Assembly (NCBI GenBank): GCA_017557345.1
Contig: JAFYZR010000082.1
Coordinates: 1-57,314, forward strand
DNA length: 57,314 nt
Source of the DNA: Paludibacteraceae bacterium
GTDB lineage: Bacteria > Bacteroidota > Bacteroidia > Bacteroidales > Paludibacteraceae
Reading direction: 5' to 3'
Part shown: one piece after another, positions 25,682 through 34,375 of the stretch
How positions within the stretch are numbered: position 1 is the first letter of the stretch
How the letters are laid out: every line of letters begins with the position of its first letter
The notes under the pieces: generated by a model
The model's input: only the letters and a program-made list of their open reading frames with translations
Told to the model about the DNA's origin: nothing
Databases searched by the model: none
Position numbers and translations under genes: made by a program

Positions 25682-26419
25682 ATGAAAAACATACTTCTTC
25701 CGTTTTATATTATATATCAATATCTGATTGCATTTCCGTTGATAGGACTGTTAACCGTCTTTACAGCTGTTTTTACTATTTGCTGCTATCCATGGCGAAA
25801 TGCAGAGTTTGTTCATCGTGAGCAGCAGTTCTGGTCACGTGCCTGTTATTGGCTGATGTTTATCCCGGTTTCTGTCGATGGAATCGAGAATATTCAGCCC
25901 AATCAGAGCTATGTTTTTGTATCCAACCATCAATCGATGTATGATGTTTGGCTTATCTATGGTTGGCTGCCGGTGGTATTCAAATGGCTTATGAAAGCAG
26001 AGATACGCCGCATACCGTTTGTGGGTACAGCTTGTAAAGCGGCCGGACATATCTTCGTTGACAGACGTGGCGCCAAAGCAGCTGTAGAGAGTCTGCATGA
26101 TATTGAGAAACAACTGAGTAACGGTGTTTGTACGGTTATTTTCCCGGAAGGCACCCGGACCTTAGACGGAGAAGTGGGACGATTTAAAAGAGGTGCATTC
26201 CAAATAGCCATGGATCTAAGTTTGCCGGTTATTCCTCTTTCCCTTAGCGGATGTTACGAGGTGATGCCCAAAGGCCAGTTATATGTGCGTCATTTCCCCG
26301 TGCATATGCATATAGGGAAACCGATCGATTTGAAACAATTCAAAGATGCAGAAGGAAATCCGGACGCCAATGCGGCTATAGAGGTTGTTCGTAATGCCGT
26401 TATCGAAGGATGTAAGTAA
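25682..26419 (+). CDS. plsC: 1-acyl-sn-glycerol-3-phosphate acyltransferase (PlsC family)
   Basis: 245 residues with an N-terminal hydrophobic segment. NHQSMYD near residue 82 is the catalytic H-x4-D; FPEGTRT with a following RFKRGAF is the glycerol-phosphate binding block; VIPLSLSG follows. It should acylate lysophosphatidate to phosphatidate at the inner membrane. The stop overlaps the next start by one base (TAATG). Confidence 0.92.
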   Translation: MKNILLPFYIIYQYLIAFPLIGLLTVFTAVFTICCYPWRNAEFVHREQQFWSRACYWLMFIPVSVDGIENIQPNQSYVFVSNHQSMYDVWLIYGWLPVVFKWLMKAEIRRIPFVGTACKAAGHIFVDRRGAKAAVESLHDIEKQLSNGVCTVIFPEGTRTLDGEVGRFKRGAFQIAMDLSLPVIPLSLSGCYEVMPKGQLYVRHFPVHMHIGKPIDLKQFKDAEGNPDANAAIEVVRNAVIEGCK

Positions 26420-27582
26420 TGCTTTTCCGTGAGATCATAGGACAAGAGGCCACGAAGAATCAACTTCGTCAGACCGTGCGTGACGGACGCATTCCGCATG
26501 CCCAGCTCTTCACGGGAATATCGGGAATCGGCAAATTGCAACTGGCGCTGGCCTATGCTCAATATCTCAATTGTCCGCATCGGACAGAAGAGGATAGCTG
26601 CGGCACTTGTCCAACCTGTTTGCAATTCGAGAAATTACAACATCCGGATCTTCATTTTGTCTTTCCGATTGTTAAAACAGATGATGGCGACAGGTGTGAT
26701 GATTTCGTAGAAAGCTGGCGGAATATTATTCTTGACCGGCACTATTTTGATCTCGATGACTGGCATCAGGCTTTGGGCGTGGAAACCAAGCAATCGATGA
26801 TCTATGAGAAAGAGAGCGGGGAGATATTGCGCAAACTGAGCCTCAAGGCTTTTGGCGATGGGTATAAAGTGATGATTATCTGGCAACCGGAGAAAATGAA
26901 TGCCGCTACATCCAATAAACTGCTGAAGATATTGGAAGAACCGGCAGACCGCACAGTCTTTCTTCTTGTCTCAGAACATCCGGACCAGTTGCTTTCCACC
27001 ATTTTATCGCGTGTGCAGACCATCCGCGTGCCGCAATTGGAGACAGAGACGATCGTTGCGGCTTTACAGCAAAAAGGTATCCATGCCGCCAAAGCAAACG
27101 ATATAGCGCGCATAGCAAATGGAAGCTATCTGGCTGCACTCAAAAAAGCCGATGAATCCGAGGAAAATCAGCAGGAACTACGCGATTTCATCGCACTTTT
27201 CCGAGATGCTTATACGGTAGGCGTTCTAAATGACGTGACCAAAAAATATGAAAGTCTCAAACGGCTTCGCCAATGGGCTCTCGATATGGCAGATAGTAAA
27301 GTGGGAAGAGAACGCCAGAAATATTTTCTCCAATATGCCCAGCAGCAAGTTCGAGAGAACTATGTCCGCAATCTCGGTCAACCCGACCTGAATTACCAAT
27401 TGGAAGCAGAGAGAGATTTTTCTGTTAAGTTCTCGCCTTTTATTCACGATGGCAATGTGGAGGCTATCATGAATCAATTAGACCTGGCCGAACGACAAAT
27501 TGAACAAAACGGCAATGCAAAGTTGATTTTCTTTGACCTTTGCCTGCAAATGATAGTGTTAATTAAAAAGCCAAAGATATGA
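26419..27582 (+). CDS. holB: DNA polymerase III delta-prime-type clamp-loader subunit
   Basis: 387 residues. F-x-x-IIGQ, HAQLF, then GISGIGKLQLA, a P-loop in which the usual Thr/Ser after Lys is replaced by Leu, as in non-hydrolysing delta-prime subunits. The zinc module (CPHRTEEDSCGTCPTC) and LLKILEEPADRTVFLL are typical AAA+ clamp-loader blocks, and sensor 1 ILSRVQ is present. It probably serves as a structural member of the clamp loader. The stop overlaps the next start by 4 bases. Confidence 0.88.
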   Translation: MLFREIIGQEATKNQLRQTVRDGRIPHAQLFTGISGIGKLQLALAYAQYLNCPHRTEEDSCGTCPTCLQFEKLQHPDLHFVFPIVKTDDGDRCDDFVESWRNIILDRHYFDLDDWHQALGVETKQSMIYEKESGEILRKLSLKAFGDGYKVMIIWQPEKMNAATSNKLLKILEEPADRTVFLLVSEHPDQLLSTILSRVQTIRVPQLETETIVAALQQKGIHAAKANDIARIANGSYLAALKKADESEENQQELRDFIALFRDAYTVGVLNDVTKKYESLKRLRQWALDMADSKVGRERQKYFLQYAQQQVRENYVRNLGQPDLNYQLEAERDFSVKFSPFIHDGNVEAIMNQLDLAERQIEQNGNAKLIFFDLCLQMIVLIKKPKI

Positions 27583-28676
27583 AAAAATATACCATAGGAG
27601 CCGGTCATCAGGAACTGAATGCGGCTGCAACAAAGCGTAACTCAGCGCATATGTTACCTGTGAGTGATTGGTTGAATGACCTTCCGGAAAATACTCAACT
27701 GACCGATCTCATCGAGGTGCAGTTTAAAAATACACGTAAGGGCTATTTCCATAATAGCGAACATCTGCCGCTGGAGAAAGGTGTTAAAGTGGTAGTGGAA
27801 GCCAATCCCGGGTATGATGTAGGCGAGGTGGTTCTTACAGGCAAACTGGTGGAACTGCAGATAAAGAAGAATAAGATAGATGCCTCTCGTTATGAGATTC
27901 GTCAGGTGATACGTATTGCCACAGAAGAAGATTTGGAGCATGCCGCCCAAGCGCACGCGCGTGAGCATGAGACGATGATTAAAGCACGTGAGTTGGCAAA
28001 GTCGCTGGGATTGGAGATGAAGATAGGCGATGTGGAATATCAGGGTGATGGCTCAAAAGCTATTTTCTTCTATATAGCCGATGGCCGTGTCGATTTCCGT
28101 CAACTGATCAAGGTTTATGCAGAGACTTTCCGTATCCGTGTAGAGATGAAGCAGATTGGAGCGCGTCAGGAAGCGGGGCGTATCGGAGGAACAGGACCTT
28201 GCGGACGTGAGTTATGTTGTTCTACATGGATGATTAATTTCTCATCGGTAGGCACCGGGGCTGCGCGTTTGCAGAATATATCTCCTAATCCGCAAAAACT
28301 AGCCGGCATGTGCGCTAAGCTAAAATGCTGTCTCAATTACGAAGTGCCCGTTTATGAAGATGCATCCAAACTGTTACCGGCACGTCATATTGAATTAGAG
28401 ACGAAAGATGCAACCTTCTATTTCTTCTCTTGTGATCCGCTGGCAGGAACGGTTACTTATTCCTCTGATCCACACATGGCGGCTAATCTTACTACGCTTA
28501 CAGCTGCCCGCGCACAAGAAATAATAGCGATGAATAATCGCGGAGAAAAACCCGATACACTTGCCGGAACGCGTGCGGTAATATCAGAGATCGGTTATCA
28601 GACAGGTCATGGCGATGTGACGCGATTTGACAAGAAGAAAAAACATCCTCATGGAGATAGGAGAGATAGAAGATGA
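27579..28676 (+). CDS. PSP1-domain protein (RicT/YaaT-like)
   Basis: 365 residues. The PSP1 C-terminal domain runs from about residue 45 to 255 and ends with the Cys-rich blocks RIGGTGPCGRELCC (about 200) and MCAKLKCCLNYE. In Bacillus the homolog YaaT/RicT belongs to a Y-complex, with Fe-S clusters, affecting RNase Y and phosphorelay control. The role in Bacteroidota is not known. The C-terminal tail is very basic ([14 protein letters not shown]). It overlaps gldH by 4 bases, in the order holB-ricT-gldH often seen in this phylum. Confidence 0.82.
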   Translation: MKKYTIGAGHQELNAAATKRNSAHMLPVSDWLNDLPENTQLTDLIEVQFKNTRKGYFHNSEHLPLEKGVKVVVEANPGYDVGEVVLTGKLVELQIKKNKIDASRYEIRQVIRIATEEDLEHAAQAHAREHETMIKARELAKSLGLEMKIGDVEYQGDGSKAIFFYIADGRVDFRQLIKVYAETFRIRVEMKQIGARQEAGRIGGTGPCGRELCCSTWMINFSSVGTGAARLQNISPNPQKLAGMCAKLKCCLNYEVPVYEDASKLLPARHIELETKDATFYFFSCDPLAGTVTYSSDPHMAANLTTLTAARAQEIIAMNNRGEKPDTLAGTRAVISEIGYQTGHGDVTRFDKKKKHPHGDRRDRR

Positions 28677-29134
28677 AACGTATTATTTCTATATTGCTTA
28701 TTGTAGGTGCTATATTATCATTCTCTGGCTGCAGACGTGGTATTGTGTATAGTCAGTTTTGCTCGATTCCATCGGAGAAATGGGGCATTGATGAGTTGGC
28801 ACAATTCGATTATTCGATTATAGATACAGCTGTCGATTACCGTATGCTGATTTATGTACGTCATACGGAGCGATATCCATATCAGAACATGTGGCTGTTT
28901 GTGAGCGATAGCCATCATTGCGATACGATTGAGTTTTATCTGGCGGATGATCGTGGTCAATGGCTGGGCGATAAACACAATGGTTTTATTGAGATGCCTG
29001 TTCTCTTTGAAGAATCGAAACATTTTCCGGATACAGGGCAATATCATTTGTCTATTCAGCATGGTATGCGCGATAGTGTATTGCGGGGCATAACAGACAT
29101 CGGCCTGGAGATAATCAAGAATGGGGAAGAATAA
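28673..29134 (+). CDS. gldH: Gliding-motility-type lipoprotein GldH
   Basis: 153 residues with a lipoprotein signal peptide ending FSGC (Cys20). The domain pattern ([48 protein letters not shown]) matches GldH. It is required for gliding in Flavobacteria; its function in non-gliding Bacteroidales is unknown. It overlaps trmB by 14 bases. Confidence 0.85.
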   Translation: MKRIISILLIVGAILSFSGCRRGIVYSQFCSIPSEKWGIDELAQFDYSIIDTAVDYRMLIYVRHTERYPYQNMWLFVSDSHHCDTIEFYLADDRGQWLGDKHNGFIEMPVLFEESKHFPDTGQYHLSIQHGMRDSVLRGITDIGLEIIKNGEE

Positions 29135-29870
29135 GTTAAAAAAGTTCGCAGAAATGGAGACATTTTCTAATGTCTTCCAACCTCCCATAGAACCCATGGC
29201 AGGCCGCTGGCGCGAGGCTTATTTTCAGAATGCGAATCCCATTGTTCTTGAATTGGGATGCGGGCGAGGCGAATATACGGTAGGTTTGGCGCAGAAATAT
29301 CCTGATAAGAACTTTATAGGAGTCGATATCAAGGGTGCACGCATGTGGGCAGGCGCCAAGCAGGCAGAGCAAATGGGTATGAGAAATGTAGCATTTCTGC
29401 GTACGAACATTGAGTTCATTACTTCTTTTTTTGATAAAAATGAAGTGGATGAGATTTGGATTACTTTTTGTGATCCTCAAATGAAAAAGGCCACCAAGCG
29501 TTTGACTTCTACCTATTTTATGCAACGTTATCAAGAGATTGTCAAACAGGATGGACTGATACATCTCAAGACGGATAGCCCGTTCCTTTATACTTATACT
29601 ATGGAAATGCTGCGGCTTAATCCTTATCCGGTATTATGCTCAACAGACGATTTATATGCTGATTCTCTCGATTCCATCGATGCTTTCGCGGACGCAAGAG
29701 CTCTACAGACCCATTATGAGAGACAATGGCTTGACCGAGGTTTAAGTATTAAATATATTGAGTGGCAACTTACTCCTCTTGCGCATTTTGACGAACCGAC
29801 CATCGAAATAGAGAAAGATACTTATCGCTCTTATGGGCGTAATTATATCGAGGGCAAAACCAACTCATAA
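29121..29870 (+). CDS. trmB: tRNA (guanine-N7)-methyltransferase TrmB
   Basis: 249 residues. SAM motif [16 protein letters not shown], then [12 protein letters not shown], and TFCDPQMKK in place of the more usual FPDPWPK block, as in several Bacteroidota. It methylates G46 in the variable loop of tRNAs. The longest start overlaps gldH by 14 bases, and the [11 protein letters not shown] start fits the family. Confidence 0.93.
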   Translation: MGKNKLKKFAEMETFSNVFQPPIEPMAGRWREAYFQNANPIVLELGCGRGEYTVGLAQKYPDKNFIGVDIKGARMWAGAKQAEQMGMRNVAFLRTNIEFITSFFDKNEVDEIWITFCDPQMKKATKRLTSTYFMQRYQEIVKQDGLIHLKTDSPFLYTYTMEMLRLNPYPVLCSTDDLYADSLDSIDAFADARALQTHYERQWLDRGLSIKYIEWQLTPLAHFDEPTIEIEKDTYRSYGRNYIEGKTNS

Positions 29871-29875
29871 GTCGT

Positions 29876-30469
29876 ATGAAAAAGATTATCTTATTTACAT
29901 TGTCAGCAATGCTGTTTGCTGCATGTACCCAACAACCTAAAGTTATGAAAAACGAAGCAATTGACAACATCATGACCCGCGTTTCTGTACGTGAGTTTAC
30001 GGGTGGGAAAATCTCTGCCGAGCAGATTGACACTCTTCTGCGTGCCGCTATGGCTGCGCCATCGGCCATCAATCGCCAACCATGGGCATTTATTGTTGTA
30101 ACAGATGAAACTATTATCGCTCAGTTGGGTGAGGCGTTACCTTATTCGCGTTGTAGCAATCATCCGGCATGTGCTATCATACCTTGCGGTGACTTGAGCA
30201 AAGCGATTGAAGGTGAGATGGGGGCATTTTGGATTAATGATGTGTCGGCTGCTACGGAGAACTTGTTACTGGCCGCACATGCAATGGGACTTGGGGCAGT
30301 ATGGACAGGACTTCATCCGGATATGAAACGGGCAACGATGGTACAGCAGTTACTGGGATTGCCGGAACATATTATCCCATTATGTGTTGTGCCTGTTGGT
30401 GTTCCAGCAGAGCATCCTGCCATTAAGGATAAATACATCCCGGAGAATATACACTACAACAAATGGTAA
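29876..30469 (+). CDS. Nitroreductase-family lipoprotein
   Basis: 197 residues. A lipoprotein signal (MKKIILFTLSAMLFAAC, Cys17) precedes a complete nitroreductase domain: RVSVREF, AAMAAPSAINRQPW and AHAMGLGAVWTGLHP are FMN-binding blocks. Most nitroreductases are cytoplasmic, so a lipid anchor is unusual and puts the flavoprotein in the periplasm or on a membrane. Substrate unknown. It follows trmB by 5 bases. Confidence 0.85.
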   Translation: MKKIILFTLSAMLFAACTQQPKVMKNEAIDNIMTRVSVREFTGGKISAEQIDTLLRAAMAAPSAINRQPWAFIVVTDETIIAQLGEALPYSRCSNHPACAIIPCGDLSKAIEGEMGAFWINDVSAATENLLLAAHAMGLGAVWTGLHPDMKRATMVQQLLGLPEHIIPLCVVPVGVPAEHPAIKDKYIPENIHYNKW

Positions 30470-30479
30470 AAATTAAATT

Positions 30480-31175
30480 ATGGCAAAAATCGTTGTTTTC
30501 ACCGGTGCAGGTGTAAGTGCTGAGAGTGGTTTAGGCACATTCCGTGACAGTGATGGACTTTGGGAACATTATCGCGTTGAAGATGTATGTACCCATGAGG
30601 CATGGTTGCGCAATCCGCAGTTGTGTGTTAAATTCTATAATGACCGGCGCCGCGACACCTTAGCGGCAAAACCGAATGCAGCACACATAACTATTGCTAA
30701 ATTGCAAGAGGTGTTCCCGGATACAGAAATCATCACACAGAATATCGATGATTTGCACGAACGTGCCGGAGCAAAAAATGTGGTTCATCTCCATGGAGAG
30801 ATAACCAAACTACGCTCCGAGAACAACGAAACGGCTACTGTGCCCTTGAAGGGATGGGAGCAACATTACGGAGATCGTCATCCGGATGGTTCGTTGCTAC
30901 GGCCTTACATCGTTTTCTTCGGAGAAGGAGTGCCTTATTTCGATGAAGCGTGTCGCATTGCCGCTACGGCTGATATCATGATTGTAGTGGGCACAAGTCT
31001 CAATGTTTATCCTGCTGCTTCGTTGCTGCACTACACACGTCCAGGAATTCCTATCTACTTTGTAGACCCCGGACAGCCCGAATTCGGTATGTGGGCAGAT
31101 CGAATCACTCATATCAAGAAAAAAGCCACTGAGGGAGTGCCTGAACTTGTGGAAAAATTAATAAATCATAAATAA
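30480..31175 (+). CDS. Sir2-family NAD-dependent protein deacylase lacking the zinc cysteines
   Basis: 231 residues. NAD-binding GAGVSAESGLGTFRD (about residues 8-22), TQNIDDLHERAG and catalytic His in HLHGEI (about 103), then GTSLNVYPAASLL. The stretch between HLHGEI and LRPYIVFFGE, where CobB enzymes carry four zinc-binding Cys, contains none. Class III (desuccinylase-like) sirtuin architecture is likely. Ten bases after the nitroreductase gene. Confidence 0.9.
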   Translation: MAKIVVFTGAGVSAESGLGTFRDSDGLWEHYRVEDVCTHEAWLRNPQLCVKFYNDRRRDTLAAKPNAAHITIAKLQEVFPDTEIITQNIDDLHERAGAKNVVHLHGEITKLRSENNETATVPLKGWEQHYGDRHPDGSLLRPYIVFFGEGVPYFDEACRIAATADIMIVVGTSLNVYPAASLLHYTRPGIPIYFVDPGQPEFGMWADRITHIKKKATEGVPELVEKLINHK

Positions 31176-31183
31176 TATTTATT

Positions 31184-32233
31184 GTGTATCCGCAGCAAGT
31201 TATAGATGCTTTGCGCCACGTGCGCTATCCCGGAACGGGGAAAGATTTGATAGAGAGCGGGATGTTAGAAGACGATATCCGCATCTCTGGTTTTGAAGTA
31301 TCGTTCTCTCTTATCTTTCAAAAAGATAACGATCCTTTCATGAAGTCGGTGATTAAAGCGTCCGAAGTAGCTTTGCAGACCTATATAGACCCGAACGTTA
31401 CAGCAAAGATCCATACTAAGTTTATCAAGCAAAACGGCCAATCGCCAACAGCCAATCACCAATCGTCCTTACAGGCCAAGCATATCATCGCTATCCATAG
31501 TGGAAAAGGCGGTGTGGGTAAATCGACCGTAGCGGCTAACTTAGCAGTGGCGTTAGCGCAAAAAGGATATCAGGTCGGGCTGTTAGATGCAGATATCCAC
31601 GGACCATCTATGCCTAAGATGTTTCATACGGAAGATTGTCGTCCCGTTTCCGTGGAAATTGATGGCAGAACACTTATCGAACCCATTGAGCAATATGGTG
31701 TCAAGATGCTCTCGATAGGTTTCTTTGTAAATCCGGAACAAGCGGTTATATGGAGAGGTGGTATGGCATCGAATGCTATCAAACAGCTTATTGAAGATGC
31801 CCATTGGGGAGAACTGGATTATTTCTTGATTGACCTTCCTCCGGGAACAAGTGATATTCATTTAACCCTGATTTCATCGATACAATTGACAGGTGTAATT
31901 GTGGTTACAACGCCTCAACCCGTGGCACTTGTGGATGCGCGAAAAGGCGTGGAGATGTTCCAAAACGAAAAAATCAACGTGCCTATTTTGGGGCTTATCG
32001 AAAACATGGCATGGTTCACTCCGGCAGAATTACCGCAGAACAAATATTATATTTTCGGCAAAGAAGGAGGAAAAGCACTGGCTGAAGAATTGCATATCCC
32101 ATTGTTAGGGCAGATTCCTTTGGTGCAATCTATCCGTGAGGGTGGCGATGAAGGAATGCCAATTGCCTTACAAACAGGTCACCCAGCAGCTGCTGTTTTT
32201 GAAAAAATAGCCAATAGCCTGAATAAACTGTAA
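31184..32233 (+). CDS. mrp: Mrp/ApbC-type Fe-S carrier ATPase
   Basis: 349 residues if the GTG at 31184 is used. An N-terminal MIP18/DUF59-like domain (about 1-80) joins a P-loop domain with the deviant Walker A HSGKGGVGKST (about residue 105), DADIHGPSMPKM, and DLPPGTSDIHL. It carries Fe-S clusters to apoproteins. The linker between the domains (QNGQSPTANHQSS) is encoded by CCAAT-type microrepeats at 31437-31467. The C-terminal CxxC of many homologs is not seen. Confidence 0.9.
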   Translation: MYPQQVIDALRHVRYPGTGKDLIESGMLEDDIRISGFEVSFSLIFQKDNDPFMKSVIKASEVALQTYIDPNVTAKIHTKFIKQNGQSPTANHQSSLQAKHIIAIHSGKGGVGKSTVAANLAVALAQKGYQVGLLDADIHGPSMPKMFHTEDCRPVSVEIDGRTLIEPIEQYGVKMLSIGFFVNPEQAVIWRGGMASNAIKQLIEDAHWGELDYFLIDLPPGTSDIHLTLISSIQLTGVIVVTTPQPVALVDARKGVEMFQNEKINVPILGLIENMAWFTPAELPQNKYYIFGKEGGKALAEELHIPLLGQIPLVQSIREGGDEGMPIALQTGHPAAAVFEKIANSLNKL

Positions 32234-32248
32234 ATCGTTCAATCGTCA

Positions 32249-33613
32249 ATGGTCAACGATCTCGGCACAGCGCCCGTACATAAACTGCTTTTTAAATACG
32301 CGATGCCTGCCATTATTGCAATGACAGCGACTTCGTTGTATAATATTGTCGATAGTATATATATCGGCCATGGTTGCGGTGCATTGGCATTGGGCGCTTT
32401 GACGGTAGCCAAACCATTTATGGATATCTGCGCAGCATTTGGCAGTTTGGTGGGAGTAGGTGCTTCTTCGTTGCTGGCTATTTATCTGGGAGAAAAAGAT
32501 TATGACCGGGCAAATCGTGTCTTAGGCAATGTCATTGTGATGAATATTATCCTATCGGCCATCGTGATGGCGGTAGGTTTGATATGGTTAGATCCCATTT
32601 TATTGGCTTTCGGAGCGAGCGAGGATACTTTATTATATGCGCATGAATATATGGAGATTATCCTTTATGGAAATATCCTAACGCATATCTATTTCGGCCT
32701 TAATGCTATGCTTCGCTCTGCCGGACATCCACGATTCTCGATGACGGCAACCATCGTAGCGGTAGTGATCAATATTATCCTTGATCCTATTTTTATCTTC
32801 GGTCTCAAGATGGGTGTTCGAGGTGCTGCATTGGCAACGGTTATCAGTCAAGCAGTGGCGGTTGTTTGGCAGTTCACCAAGTTTATGGATAAGAACGAAT
32901 TAGTTCGATTTCATCGGGGAATTTGGCGATTGAACAGGCACATTACAAGTCGTGCATTGGCTATTGGAATGTCGCCATTCTTATACAATATTGCTCATTG
33001 TTTTGTGGTTATCATCATCAATAATCAACTTAAGAATTTCGGTGGCGATATGGCGATTGCGTCTTATGGCGTGATAAACCGCCTGACATTTGTTTTTGCG
33101 ATGATTGTAATGGGCTTGAATCAAGGAATGCAACCAATTGCAGGATATAACTACGGAGCAAAGAAATACGATAGAATGCTTAAATCTTTCTATCTTACTG
33201 CACTCTATGCGACAGGCGTAATGGGAATTGTGTTTATCTTAGGTGAATGTTTCCCTATGCTGATGACAAAGATGTTTACACACGATCCGGTTCTTATTGA
33301 CTTGACAATCAAGCCAATGCGTATCATCTGTTCTTCCATGTTAATCATCGGTTTCCAAATGGTAACGGGAAACTTATTCACATCGATAGGGAAGGCCGGA
33401 AAATCCATTTTCCTGAGTCTCACGCGTCAGGTTATTTATCTCATTCCGCTGACCCTTCTTCTGCCTATGGTTTTTGCTGATCCGCTGGATGGAGTGTGGT
33501 GGGCTATTCCTGCCAGCGACACGCTTTCGGCAATCACGGCTGTTATAGTACTTTTAGCCTCGCGTAGAAGTCTGCATATGCATACTACAACTGCCCCGCT
33601 TCCACAAGATTAA
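32249..33613 (+). CDS. MATE family efflux transporter
   Basis: 454 residues with twelve predicted membrane helices. The start P-A-I-I-A-M-x-x-x-S-L-Y-N-I-V-D-S-I-Y-I-G and the repeated second half (NQGMQPIAGYNYGAKKYDR) are standard for NorM/DinF-type MATE pumps, which expel cationic drugs or metabolites using H+ or Na+ gradients. Substrate unknown. The 3' end overlaps the convergent DUF4294 gene by 29 bases. Confidence 0.93.
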   Translation: MVNDLGTAPVHKLLFKYAMPAIIAMTATSLYNIVDSIYIGHGCGALALGALTVAKPFMDICAAFGSLVGVGASSLLAIYLGEKDYDRANRVLGNVIVMNIILSAIVMAVGLIWLDPILLAFGASEDTLLYAHEYMEIILYGNILTHIYFGLNAMLRSAGHPRFSMTATIVAVVINIILDPIFIFGLKMGVRGAALATVISQAVAVVWQFTKFMDKNELVRFHRGIWRLNRHITSRALAIGMSPFLYNIAHCFVVIIINNQLKNFGGDMAIASYGVINRLTFVFAMIVMGLNQGMQPIAGYNYGAKKYDRMLKSFYLTALYATGVMGIVFILGECFPMLMTKMFTHDPVLIDLTIKPMRIICSSMLIIGFQMVTGNLFTSIGKAGKSIFLSLTRQVIYLIPLTLLLPMVFADPLDGVWWAIPASDTLSAITAVIVLLASRRSLHMHTTTAPLPQD

Positions 33614-34172
33614 TGACGCGCTCGGTGATACGATCTTTATCATTGGCATCGTATTCTTCCTTCAGATCGTTTTTGAATAATTTCGCTACAAACTGCCAGA
33701 AATTGGCTGAGGCTTTGCCTTTGTATTGTTTGATGAGTTCGTAACTCGTGCGATCTGTTTCGCGATCCAGAAGCAGCATAAGCATCATGCCTTGGCTGGC
33801 ATACATACCCCGAAAATCTTTCTCATATTTTTTGAATAATTGCTTTTCGAAGGAGTGCCACCATTTTTTTCTGCTTTTTGTGTCCGGCAGTTTGGCTAAT
33901 TCTTCATCAGCATATGCCATGTCTTTCGTAATCATCTTAGCATAAGGCAGGCATTTTTTCACATCCCGCACAGTCCGCCAATAAAACTTCTCCTGTTTCT
34001 TGCTTTTAAACTGCATTGGCGGATAAACCCATACTTCATGCAACCACGCCAAGTACATGGTATCTCCGTTCTGGATACGAATCATACAGGAATCCAGGTA
34101 CTGTTCTGCAGCAAACATCTGCATGCTCACCAATAGAACTAAACATATGTGCAGTAATCGCTTCATATTCAT
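33585..34172 (-). CDS. DUF4294 family secreted protein
   Basis: 195 residues with a signal peptide (MNMKRLLHICLVLLVSMQMFA). The body (NGDTMYLAWLHEVWVYPP, FYWRTVRDVKKCLPYA, KQLFKKYEKDFRGMYASQGMMLMLLLDRETDRTSY split over the middle) matches DUF4294, a Bacteroidota family of unknown function. No clear promoter was found. Phased array C lies 116 bases upstream. Confidence 0.75.
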   Translation of the reverse strand: MNMKRLLHICLVLLVSMQMFAAEQYLDSCMIRIQNGDTMYLAWLHEVWVYPPMQFKSKKQEKFYWRTVRDVKKCLPYAKMITKDMAYADEELAKLPDTKSRKKWWHSFEKQLFKKYEKDFRGMYASQGMMLMLLLDRETDRTSYELIKQYKGKASANFWQFVAKLFKNDLKEEYDANDKDRITERVINLVEAGQL

Positions 34173-34287
34173 CAGTCACGATGAACGTAATGGTTCATTT
34201 TTATGTTACTGACAAAAACCGTGCCAACTCAAACCGTTAGGTGTTTGGAAAAATGCAACATTTTTGGCAAAAATCGCATGGATTTTT

Positions 34288-34353
34288 ACACGTATAACAT
34301 AGCTATTGCATACGTGTTACATAGGTAATGATACCGATGAGATACCGAGAGGT
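34288..34353. repeat. 11-bp phased array C, 6 units
   Basis: acacgtataac, atagctattgc, atacgtgttac, ataggtaatga, taccgatgaga, taccgagaggt: unbroken 11-base phase, with ATAG/ATAC starts in units 2-4 and TACCGA starts in the last two. It is upstream of the DUF4294 gene and downstream of proS, which is also minus-strand. Confidence 0.65.
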
Positions 34354-34375
34354 GGAAATTTAGAACATTTTTGCT

